Shown piece by piece: positions 44,342-52,262 of a stretch of DNA of 64,000 nt; the stretch's first letter is position 1, and the number at the start of each line of letters is the position of its first letter. This stretch comes from an uncultured Neomegalonema sp. GTDB taxonomy: Bacteria > Pseudomonadota > Alphaproteobacteria > Rhodobacterales > Rhodobacteraceae. Below the pieces are notes generated by a model. It worked only from the letters and a program-made list of their open reading frames with translations. It did no database searches and was not told the DNA's origin. The stretch covers positions 1-64,000 of the forward strand of contig CALKBI010000024.1 of the NCBI GenBank assembly GCA_937990185.1, written 5' to 3'. The position numbers and the translations under genes are program-made.

Positions 44342-45075
44342 CCAAGCCAACCTTTATTCTTGTTGAGCCTCAAATGGGTGAAAACATCGGCGCAGCGGCG
44401 CGGGCGATGTGGAATTTTGGGTTAGACCGGATGCGTGTCGTCAATCCGCGTGATGGCTGGCCCAATGAGCGGGCTGAAGCGATGGCGGCTAGCGCTACGC
44501 ATGTTCTTGAGACAGCCGATCTTTTTGACACCACGCGCGAGGCTACCGCTGACCTTTCCGTTGTCTATGCGACCACGGCGCGGCCCCGCGATCTTACTAA
44601 GCGGGTCTTAACCCCGGAAGCCGCAGCCGCAGAGATGCGAACGCTCATTGCTGCCGGTGATAAAGTCGGCGTGCTTTTCGGGCGTGAACGCACAGGATTA
44701 GAGAACGAAGATATCGAGCGCGCGACGGCCATTATCACTGTTCCCGTAAATCCGGCCTTTGCCTCGCTTAACCTTGCTCAATGCGCGTTGCTTATGGGGT
44801 ATGAATGGCTGAAAGCAGCGGATCAAACTCCACCTGAACAGCTTGACCCCGGTAGATCAGGATTTGCCAATCGGGGCGATGTGGATCATCTACTCGACTT
44901 TATGGAGAAAGAGCTGGAAGATTCAGGGTTCTTCTGGCCCGCGGATAAAAAAGCGTCGATGATCGTCACGCTCCGCAATCTGTATCATCGGTTGCCGCTC
45001 ACTGCTGCTGATCTGCGTATGGTATGGGGTGCAACCAAGTCGCTTGCGGCAAAGCGGCGCTCCACACGCCGATAA
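44338..45075 (+). CDS. trmJ: TrmJ-family tRNA 2'-O-methyltransferase
   Basis: A SpoU/TrmH (SPOUT) methyltransferase that probably methylates ribose 32 of tRNAs. The knot motifs are visible: ILVEPQMGENIGAAARAMWNFG (motif 1), VLFGRERTGLENEDI (motif 2) and VPVNPAFASLNLAQCALLMGYEW (motif 3). The 245-residue length fits. The GTG start overlaps the methyltransferase stop (GTGA). ctaA follows by 71 nt, an arrangement I associate with Rhodobacteraceae-like genomes. Confidence 0.92.
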   Translation: MTKPTFILVEPQMGENIGAAARAMWNFGLDRMRVVNPRDGWPNERAEAMAASATHVLETADLFDTTREATADLSVVYATTARPRDLTKRVLTPEAAAAEMRTLIAAGDKVGVLFGRERTGLENEDIERATAIITVPVNPAFASLNLAQCALLMGYEWLKAADQTPPEQLDPGRSGFANRGDVDHLLDFMEKELEDSGFFWPADKKASMIVTLRNLYHRLPLTAADLRMVWGATKSLAAKRRSTRR

Positions 45076-45146
45076 AGGGTGAGTGGGTTGCGAGGAACAG
45101 GCGACCACTCTATTTCAACCCCTGAAGATCATGCGAAGGGCTGAAT

Positions 45147-46256
45147 ATGGCTGAGAAGAAGACGCGCGCACTGTTTGAAGAAGCCGGAGCAGAGGCAGAA
45201 GAAACGCCGATTGCCCCGGGCGTGGCGGCAAAAGAAAAATCAGCCAACCGGGCGCGTATCAGGCTATGGCAAATCGTGTTGGCGGCTTTGGTCGTTCTAA
45301 TGGTCGTCATAGGCGGCTTAACACGGCTAACGGATTCTGGTCTTTCAATTACAGAATGGAATCTCGTGACGGGTGTTTTACCGCCTTTGTCTGCGGAAGG
45401 CTGGGCGGCAGAGTTCGCCAAATATCAGAAGATACCGGAATTTGAACTGAACCAACCCACAATGGATGAGTTCAAAACGATTTACTGGTGGGAATGGGGG
45501 CATCGCTTTTTAGGGCGGATTGTCGGCTTGGCTTTTATTGTCCCATTCCTCTGGTTTTTTATGCGCAAAGCTATCCCCGCTGGTTGGACAAAGCGCCTGC
45601 TTATCCCCGGTATCCTGATCGGTCTGCAAGGCGTTATCGGTTGGTGGATGGTGTCTTCCGGTTTGGCTGGTTCGGATCGGGTGGATGTTGCGCCGTATAG
45701 ATTGGCGATACATCTGGGATTGGCTTTTGTGATCTTTTGCCTGTTGGTTTGGAATATTTTCTGCCTTGGCGAAGAAGAGCACGATTTGCTGGCTGCGCGG
45801 CGTCGGCGCTTTAAACCGCAGCTTGGTTTTGGTGGACTGACCGTTGCGTTGATTTTCTTACAAGTTCTCTGTGGAGCGATGGTGGCAGGGCTGGATGCGG
45901 GACGAGGCTATACGGATTGGCCTTTAATGCAGGGTCAGTTTTTCCCCCCGAATGATACACCCGAAGCTGTTTGGCAGTTTATTCACCGGATGCTGGCTTA
46001 CACAGTGGTTGTGGTTGTCGGTGTATTTTGGTGGAAGACACGCGCCTCGGGCCACAAAGAGCTGAAGTTCTGGGGATTGATTGCGGGTCTTTGGACGCTT
46101 GCCCAGGTCTTTTGGGGCATCGTTACACTGATGGGCGGTGCACAGCCTCATCATGCAATTGTGCATCAGCTTGGAGCGTTGGTTTTGCTATGGGTAATGT
46201 TGCGGACAATGTTCGTGGCCGCCTATCCAAGTGAACAAAAGATTGAGCGCGCATGA
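45147..46256 (+). CDS. ctaA: Heme A synthase (COX15/CtaA)
   Basis: CtaA oxidises heme O to heme A for cytochrome c oxidase. The 369-residue membrane protein has eight helices after a charged 30-residue leader. The conserved features are GGLTRLTDSGLSITEW, IYWWEWGHRFLGR with the heme His, GLQGVIGWWMVSSGL, HLGLAF, and FIHRMLAY...HQLGALVLL in the second half. It overlaps the thioesterase gene by ATGA. Confidence 0.95.
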   Translation: MAEKKTRALFEEAGAEAEETPIAPGVAAKEKSANRARIRLWQIVLAALVVLMVVIGGLTRLTDSGLSITEWNLVTGVLPPLSAEGWAAEFAKYQKIPEFELNQPTMDEFKTIYWWEWGHRFLGRIVGLAFIVPFLWFFMRKAIPAGWTKRLLIPGILIGLQGVIGWWMVSSGLAGSDRVDVAPYRLAIHLGLAFVIFCLLVWNIFCLGEEEHDLLAARRRRFKPQLGFGGLTVALIFLQVLCGAMVAGLDAGRGYTDWPLMQGQFFPPNDTPEAVWQFIHRMLAYTVVVVVGVFWWKTRASGHKELKFWGLIAGLWTLAQVFWGIVTLMGGAQPHHAIVHQLGALVLLWVMLRTMFVAAYPSEQKIERA

Positions 46257-46672
46257 ATCAGCCCGTCCTAACGATTAGCGAATTGGAAGCCTTCCTCGCG
46301 CGGGAGTTCCCTCAGGTTGCGCCTGATGTGGCAATCGAGGCGTTGGGTTCGATGACGGCCACGATGCGCTTGCGCCGGGATAAAAAGCATCTTCGCCCCG
46401 GTGGAACAATGTCTGGTCCGTCTATGGCGTTGTTGGCGGATGTCACTGCTTATGTCGCTCTGCTTGGGATGATTGGCGAAAAGGCTTTGGCGGTTACGAC
46501 AAACCTGTCTCTTAACTTTATGCGAAAGCCTGCTGATATAGATCTGCTCTGCGATGGCCGTCTGCTTAAACTGGGTAGGCGCCTCGCGGTTGGCGATGCC
46601 GTTCTTTATAGCGAGGGCGGCAGTCCCAGCGAGCCGGTTGCCCATGCGACCTTTACCTATGCATTGCCTTGA
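46253..46672 (+). CDS. PaaI-family thioesterase
   Basis: The 139-residue hotdog-fold thioesterase has the family core HLRPGGTMSGPSMALLADVTAYVALLG (about 41-67), TTNLSLNFMRKP and the final strand AVLYSEGG...VAHATFTYALP. It overlaps ctaA by 4 nt (ATGA) and the M3 peptidase starts 9 nt after its stop, so the three genes are likely one transcript. The acyl-CoA substrate is unknown. Confidence 0.88.
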   Translation: MNQPVLTISELEAFLAREFPQVAPDVAIEALGSMTATMRLRRDKKHLRPGGTMSGPSMALLADVTAYVALLGMIGEKALAVTTNLSLNFMRKPADIDLLCDGRLLKLGRRLAVGDAVLYSEGGSPSEPVAHATFTYALP

Positions 46673-46681
46673 GGAAACCAT

Positions 46682-48709
46682 ATGAATCCGCTGCTTGAAG
46701 ACTGGACAACACCCTTCGCAATGCCACCGTTCGATCGGATCAAAGAAGACCATTTCAAACCGGCTTTCGAGGCGGCATTAGCTGAGTGGAAAGCAGAAGT
46801 TGAGGCTGTAGCCACCGATACGGCCCCGCCAAGTTTCGCAAATACTGTTGAAGCATTGGAACGCTCAGGCGAGTCGCTGGATAAAGTCGCAAGTGTATTC
46901 TTTAACCTGTCGAGTTCTTGCTCAACCGAAGGCCTTCAGGCGATTGAAGAAGAGATTGCGCCAGAGCTGGCCAAAAGCCACGCCGAGATATTCATGGATA
47001 CGCGCCTTTTCGCGCGGGTTGATGCGGTGGGCGATGATGGGCTAACCGATGAACAGGCCCGTGTGCTGAAACTCTACAAAGAAAGTTTCGTTCGTGCCGG
47101 TGCGCGATTGGACGAGGCTGGCCGCAAGCGCATGAGTGAAGTCATGCAGCGTTTGGCATCTCTTGGCGCGCAATTTTCTAAGAACCTGCTCGCAGATGAA
47201 AAAGCTTTCGAATTGGTGCTGGAGACGGAAGCCGATCTTGAAGGGCTTTCGGGTGCGGAGGTTTCCGCAATGGCGCGGGCCGCAGAAGATCGCGGTCATC
47301 CCGGTAAATGGGTGGTAACGGCATCGCGCTCGGCGGTTGAACCTTTCCTTCAATCCTCCAAGCGCCGTGATCTGCGCGAGGCGGTATGGCGCGGATTTGT
47401 CGGACGCGGTGCGGATCGTCCCGAGACCGCCACCAAAGACATCGCCGCTGAAACCGTGCGGCTGAGAGATGAACGCGCGAAACTTCTTGGCTTTGACAAT
47501 TTCGCCGCGTTCAAGCTGGAAAACCAAATGGCCAAAACACCCGAAGCGGTGCGCGGCCTGTTGGAGCGTGTTTGGACCCCGGCAAAGGCGGCGGCGGAAG
47601 CCGATCGCGCCCGGCTGCAAGAACTCATCGTGGAAGAGGGCGGGAACTTTGAGGTTCAGCCGTGGGATTGGGCCTATTATGCAGAGATTTTGCGTCAACG
47701 CGATCATGATCTCGATGATGCGGAACTCAAACCCTACATGCAGCTTGAGAATATCATCGCGGCGTCTTTCGATACGGCATCGCGTTTGTTTGGCCTGTCT
47801 TTTGCCGAGCGCGACGACATACCCCGGCATCATCCTGATGTTCGCGTCTGGGAAGTCATGCGCGGCGACAAGCATGTTGGCATCTTCATGGGCGATTATT
47901 TCGTGCGGCCTTCGAAAAGGTCTGGCGCATGGATGAGCACTTTCCGCGATCAACAAGCAATGGACGGTGAAATCCGGCCCATCGTGATCAACACGTGTAA
48001 CTTCGTGCAAGCCAAAGAGGGCGAGCCTGTTATGCTGACCTTTGAGGGCGCGCGGACTTTGTTCCACGAATTCGGCCATGCCTTACATGGGCTGATGTCG
48101 GATGTGACATACCCGAGAATTTCCGGCACGTCGGTCGCTAGGGATTTCGTCGAATTGCCGTCGCAGCTTTATGAACACTGGCTCATGCGTCCCGAAGTGC
48201 TGGGCCGTTACGCTCTGCATGCCGAGACAAACGAGCCAATGCCGCAAGAATTGCTGGACCGCGTGATTGCGGCACAGAATTTCAACATGGGCGCGGCAAC
48301 GGTCGAATACCTTTCTAGTGCGCTGGTTGATATTGCGATGCACACGACGGATGTTGGCGAAGACTACGACCCTCAGGCGCTCGAAGCATCTGTTCTCGAA
48401 AAAATCGGAATGCCTGCCGGTCTAGGAATGCGCCATCGCAGCGCGCAATTCGGGCATGTTTTTGCCGGTGACGGATATTCATCCGGGTATTACAGCTATA
48501 TGTGGTCAGAGGTTATGGACGCCGATGCGTTCGGAGCGTTCGAAGACGCGGGCGATATATTCGATGCGAGCACCGCAGAACGGCTATCCACAGCAATCTA
48601 TTCTGCGGGCGGACGGCAAGACCCCGAACTCGCTTATCTCGCGTTCCGGGGCCGCGCACCCGAGGTCGAGGCTTTGCTTAAACGCCGAGGCTTGCTCGAC
48701 GCCGCATAG
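46682..48709 (+). CDS. M3 family metallopeptidase (Dcp/oligopeptidase A type)
   Basis: The 675-residue zinc peptidase belongs to the Dcp/PrlC branch, distinct from the PepF at 6091. The active site is LFHEFGHALHGLMSDVTYPRISGT (about 460-483), with the Glu ligand in RDFVELPSQLYEHW. The typical N-terminus FAMPPFDRIKEDHFKPAFE is present. It trims short peptides in the cytoplasm. A hairpin at the end of the gene acts in both directions. Confidence 0.94.
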   Translation: MNPLLEDWTTPFAMPPFDRIKEDHFKPAFEAALAEWKAEVEAVATDTAPPSFANTVEALERSGESLDKVASVFFNLSSSCSTEGLQAIEEEIAPELAKSHAEIFMDTRLFARVDAVGDDGLTDEQARVLKLYKESFVRAGARLDEAGRKRMSEVMQRLASLGAQFSKNLLADEKAFELVLETEADLEGLSGAEVSAMARAAEDRGHPGKWVVTASRSAVEPFLQSSKRRDLREAVWRGFVGRGADRPETATKDIAAETVRLRDERAKLLGFDNFAAFKLENQMAKTPEAVRGLLERVWTPAKAAAEADRARLQELIVEEGGNFEVQPWDWAYYAEILRQRDHDLDDAELKPYMQLENIIAASFDTASRLFGLSFAERDDIPRHHPDVRVWEVMRGDKHVGIFMGDYFVRPSKRSGAWMSTFRDQQAMDGEIRPIVINTCNFVQAKEGEPVMLTFEGARTLFHEFGHALHGLMSDVTYPRISGTSVARDFVELPSQLYEHWLMRPEVLGRYALHAETNEPMPQELLDRVIAAQNFNMGAATVEYLSSALVDIAMHTTDVGEDYDPQALEASVLEKIGMPAGLGMRHRSAQFGHVFAGDGYSSGYYSYMWSEVMDADAFGAFEDAGDIFDASTAERLSTAIYSAGGRQDPELAYLAFRGRAPEVEALLKRRGLLDAA

Positions 48710-48723
48710 ATGCAAACCATAGT

Positions 48724-48748
48724 TAAGAAGCGATACCCTCGCTTCTTA
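48724..48748. terminator. Shared terminator hairpin
   Basis: TAAGAAGCG / CGCTTCTTA (48724-48732, 48740-48748) with a 7-base loop runs into TTCTTCTT. It lies after the M3 peptidase stop and its 3' arm overlaps the stop of the convergent 54-residue gene. Confidence 0.7.
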
Positions 48749-48910
48749 TTCTTCTTGACCGGGCAAGCGGACGTTCGGGCTTACATAAGCCGCAGCAGCG
48801 CTGGAATCTCTTAAAACACCGCCCGTCTCGAATACGGGACCACCGAGCAGATAATCGGACCCGAGGCCGATAGCGGCAACAACAATGGCAGCTGCAAAAA
48901 AGGTTTTCAT
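48746..48910 (-). CDS. Small exported protein (54 aa) ending the formate dehydrogenase operon
   Basis: A short protein starting with MKTFFAAAIVVAAIGLGSDY, which works as a signal or anchor helix, followed by LLGGPVFETGGVLRDSSAAAAYVSPNVRLPGQEE. Its ATG overlaps the TGA of the WD40-cytochrome c gene (ATGA), and AGGAG is 7 bases upstream, so it is part of the operon. I do not recognise a family. The location suggests an exported or membrane partner of the formate dehydrogenase complex. Confidence 0.75.
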   Translation of the reverse strand: MKTFFAAAIVVAAIGLGSDYLLGGPVFETGGVLRDSSAAAAYVSPNVRLPGQEE

Positions 48911-50238
48911 TTCTTTATCTCCTGCGCGGGCGCTTCACCCGTCACGTCTTTCAAATAAGCTATCAGATCGGCACGGTCTTCGTCGCGCACAATCCTCTGC
49001 ATCGGCATTTTCGATCCGGGCGTGTAGTGCTCCGGACCAAGATCGAAGAGTTTATCCAGTGTCTCATCAGACCAAACCAGATCAGCTCCGGTGAGGGCGT
49101 CCGAGTATGTATATCCAGGCAGAGTGCCAGCGCGTCGCCCAAATACACCCATCAGAGATGGCCCGGCCCGCCGTCCACCATCCTCGGTAAGTGTATGACA
49201 TATCGAACATTTTCGGGTAAATTGTCTCTCGCCGTTCGTCATTGTTGCGGGATCGCGGAGAAAATCGCGTGGCGCAGCATCGCTTTCGGCCACAGATTTC
49301 GCCGTCGCAATCGGCCAGATATCCGCATGGTCTTGTATCGTGCCAGCAATGACCCGCTCATTTCCGTCAAAAGCGAGCGCCCAAACCGGCCCCCGAGCCG
49401 TGGCGCGAAAATCCCGAATCGTCCGCCATTCATCGGTCGCGACGACATGGATGTATCCTTCCCCGTCGCCAATGCCCATCAAAGTCCCGTCGCTACTGAG
49501 TGTCAGTGCCAGCACTGGTTGTCGGCCCGAGGTCACATCCGCGATTTCTTTTCCGCTTTCCAGATCAAGAATACGGACCCCGCCATCAAGAGCGCCATAT
49601 GCAAGCCAGCCAGAGGCTTCATTGATCACGAGGCGATTTATGCCAAAGCCGTGCTTTACCTCGATACGCTTGATGGATTTTTCGGCCACATCCCAGAGCC
49701 TGACCGTCCCGTCTGAACTTGCCGAGTATAATAGTTTTCCCCCCTTGGCAAAGCGCACTGCCTGAACCGGCGCGCGATGCCCTTTCAGCATCGCAATCGA
49801 CTCGCCGGTCTCGGCATTCCAGAGGCCGACTGCACCATCCCAGCCCGCTGTTGCGGCCAGCTTCCCATCGGGTGTCGCGGAGATGTCGAGGATCTTGCCT
49901 TGATGCCCTTCGAGTGTGGTGATGTTACTGCCGGTGGCGGCGTCCCACAAAATCGCCGTATAGTCGTCTCCGGCTGACAAGGCTCGGCGTCCGTCCGGCA
50001 AAAAGAGAACGCTGTTTGCTGCCGCCTCATGGCCTTCGAGCCATATGGGTTCTTTGCTCTCGTCTTGCAACGACCAAAGGCCAACCGAATTGTCAAAACT
50101 AGCCGTCATTACATGCTTCCCGTCGGCAGACACAGCGACACCCTTTACAGGGCCGCCATGTCCATCGAGGCGGGCATATCCGCTATCGGCGACGGCGGGC
50201 GTTGCCGATAGTATAATGACGGCGAGCAAACTCCGCAT
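48907..50238 (-). CDS. WD40 beta-propeller fused to cytochrome c
   Basis: The 443-residue exported protein has a signal peptide (cleavage after A-V-A, residue 17), about seven WD40 blades (residues 20-310, with repeated LEGHxxxVxxV...LWD motifs) and a C-terminal class I cytochrome c (about 325-443): heme motif C344-S-I-C347-H348 and likely axial Met 411 in the MPMQR segment. It lies 2 bp after the formate dehydrogenase gamma gene and continues the same operon. It may deliver electrons to or from the complex or dock it to a partner. Confidence 0.9.
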   Translation of the reverse strand: MRSLLAVIILSATPAVADSGYARLDGHGGPVKGVAVSADGKHVMTASFDNSVGLWSLQDESKEPIWLEGHEAAANSVLFLPDGRRALSAGDDYTAILWDAATGSNITTLEGHQGKILDISATPDGKLAATAGWDGAVGLWNAETGESIAMLKGHRAPVQAVRFAKGGKLLYSASSDGTVRLWDVAEKSIKRIEVKHGFGINRLVINEASGWLAYGALDGGVRILDLESGKEIADVTSGRQPVLALTLSSDGTLMGIGDGEGYIHVVATDEWRTIRDFRATARGPVWALAFDGNERVIAGTIQDHADIWPIATAKSVAESDAAPRDFLRDPATMTNGERQFTRKCSICHTLTEDGGRRAGPSLMGVFGRRAGTLPGYTYSDALTGADLVWSDETLDKLFDLGPEHYTPGSKMPMQRIVRDEDRADLIAYLKDVTGEAPAQEIKK

Positions 50239-50240
50239 GA

Positions 50241-51536
50241 TTACTCAGCGGGGTTCGCTACATAAATTGGTTCTTCGTCGTGGCTATCCGCATTGATCAG
50301 ATCGCCTCTGTCGTCGAGTTGATTGACCCAGAGGTTGTGGTGTTCTTTGGCCCAGTTGAGGTCAACTTTGCCCGAACCCATTGCGGCAAACGCGCCCTGC
50401 ATTCCGACCGAACCGATATAGATATGCGCGATGATGATCGTCGTGAGAATAATGCTCATGATCACGTGCCACGTTTGAGCATATTGCTGTTCTTGCAGCG
50501 GCGTTGTTTCTACAGCCAAGTTTTGAGGATATCCGACCGCCGCCGTAACAGTATTCAGCTTTTCAAAGGTCGGCCCAAATAGCGTGAGCTCATAGGGCGA
50601 CAACAGCATCAATCCGGATGCCGAAATTGATCCGCCCATCAGAATAACGGACCAAAAGATCAGCTTTTGACCGCCATTGAACTTTTTCGCCGGAGCGTGT
50701 GCGCCTTTGGTGAACAAGCCTCCGCCTTTGGCAAACCACTTGACGTCGGTCCAAGTTGGGATGTTGCGGAAGAACCAGAGGATAAAAATCATGACCAGGG
50801 CAATCATAAAGGCCCATGACAGGTTATTATGCGCCCATTTGCCTGCAACGATAACATTCGCGAAGGCTTCTTTGCCGTAATTCGGATCAACCGTGCCGGC
50901 TTGGTGCGTGAAGGTTGCGTTGGCCCAATCAATGATTGGTACGATAATATCGCGCCCGGCCAGCAAGCCGAACCCGGTTACGGCAAGAATAATGAAGCTG
51001 ATTGCCAGCATCCAGTGAGCAAGGCGCTCAATAAAGCCAAATCGCTTAATCCGTACTCCTGCCCGTCCGCTTTCAATTTGAATGCGTCCGCGCAGCAGAT
51101 AGAATGCCAGTAAGAACAAGAGCATTCCGCCGAAAGCATAGCCTGTGTATTTGACCAAAGGCCCTTGCCGGGTGGCAAGCCATTCTTCGCCTTCACTTTG
51201 CACGAGGATGGTTGCCAGCGGATCGCGGCTGCTTGACGTTACAACGTCCTGTCCCTGACGAAGCGCCCGCCACAAGGACGAATCAGATGCGCCGCCTCTT
51301 GTGCCAAGTGCACCGGGGGCACTTTCCGGATTCGGAAGCGGTCCAGCCTGTCCCTGATCGAGTGGAACAACTTCGCCGCGCTGACGCGCGAGAATATCTT
51401 CCAGTGTTTGTGCGCCGCCCGTGGCTTCGCGGTTGGTCGCAGGCGCTTCGTTGTCCTGTGCAATAGCAGGAACAGCTATGCTGCCAACCATGGCAACAAG
51501 CAGCAGAGCGCAAAACTTTTTCAGAAGAATCTTCAT
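50241..51536 (-). CDS. fdhC: Formate dehydrogenase gamma subunit (cytochrome b556)
   Basis: This diheme membrane anchor passes electrons to the quinone pool. The 431-residue protein is about twice the length of E. coli FdoI. It has a signal-like helix (about 1-27), a Gln/Gly/Pro-rich linker, one extra helix (about 135-152), then the four-helix core with the heme His residues in ERLAHWMLAISF, NLSWAFMIAL and TWHVIMSIILTT, and a hydrophilic tail. The extended N-terminus is shared with other FDH gamma subunits of alphaproteobacteria. It is 120 nt downstream of fdhB. Confidence 0.9.
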   Translation of the reverse strand: MKILLKKFCALLLVAMVGSIAVPAIAQDNEAPATNREATGGAQTLEDILARQRGEVVPLDQGQAGPLPNPESAPGALGTRGGASDSSLWRALRQGQDVVTSSSRDPLATILVQSEGEEWLATRQGPLVKYTGYAFGGMLLFLLAFYLLRGRIQIESGRAGVRIKRFGFIERLAHWMLAISFIILAVTGFGLLAGRDIIVPIIDWANATFTHQAGTVDPNYGKEAFANVIVAGKWAHNNLSWAFMIALVMIFILWFFRNIPTWTDVKWFAKGGGLFTKGAHAPAKKFNGGQKLIFWSVILMGGSISASGLMLLSPYELTLFGPTFEKLNTVTAAVGYPQNLAVETTPLQEQQYAQTWHVIMSIILTTIIIAHIYIGSVGMQGAFAAMGSGKVDLNWAKEHHNLWVNQLDDRGDLINADSHDEEPIYVANPAE

Positions 51537-51655
51537 CGCGGCATCCCTTATTCGCTTTCGAGCGTCGGGAGCGACGGTCCGAAAGCCGGTACTATGTGCT
51601 TTCAGAGATAGTAACGGGTGAAGCGCGAACGCTCCACCCTATATTTGTCAGGCGC

Positions 51656-52249
51656 TTATGTGCCTTTTTGTCCGTAAGCTGTACCCCAGCCCCATGCACC
51701 GGAACCAAAACCGCGCGCTACGACACGTTCACGATAAATCGCACTCACATCGTCGCCGTCACCGGCAAGCAGTGCTTTGGTCGAGCACATTTCGGCGCAG
51801 ATTGGCAGTTTGCCTTCCGCAATACGGTTGCGACCGTACTTTTGGAATTCCACTTCCGAATGGGTTTCTTCCGGTCCACCGGCGCAGAAGGTACATTTGT
51901 CCATCTTGCCACGGGAGCCGAAATTGCCAGCTTGTGGATATTGCGGCGCGCCAAACGGACACGCATAGAAACAATAACCACAACCGATGCACAGGTCTTT
52001 CGAGTGAAGGACCACACCCTCTTCGGATTGATAGAAACAATCCACGGGGCAGACCGCTGCGCAAGGCGCGTCGGAACAATGCATACAGGCAACTGAGACC
52101 GAGCGTTCGCCGGGTTTGCCGTCATTAATCGTGACGACGCGGCGGCGGTTGATGCCCCAAGGGACTTCATGCTCGTTCTTACACGCTGTGACACAAGCGT
52201 TACATTCAATGCAACGTTCAGCATCACAGAGGAACTTCATTCTAGCCAT
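51656..52249 (-). CDS. fdhB: Formate dehydrogenase beta subunit (Fe-S)
   Basis: The iron-sulfur wire between the catalytic and cytochrome b subunits. The 197-residue protein has four Cys clusters of the DMSO-reductase-type beta family: CIECNACVTACKNEHE, CMHCSDAPCAAVCPV, CIGCGYCFYACPFGAP and CTFCAGG...C. It follows fdhA by 13 nt. No membrane helix is present at the C-terminus, unlike E. coli FdoH, so the docking helix is in the gamma subunit. Confidence 0.94.
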   Translation of the reverse strand: MARMKFLCDAERCIECNACVTACKNEHEVPWGINRRRVVTINDGKPGERSVSVACMHCSDAPCAAVCPVDCFYQSEEGVVLHSKDLCIGCGYCFYACPFGAPQYPQAGNFGSRGKMDKCTFCAGGPEETHSEVEFQKYGRNRIAEGKLPICAEMCSTKALLAGDGDDVSAIYRERVVARGFGSGAWGWGTAYGQKGT

Positions 52250-52262
52250 TTTTTAGCTCCCC

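Noticed and set aside
47042-48079. A 345-codon minus-strand frame
   Set aside because: It is antisense to the M3 peptidase with its intact HEFGH site.
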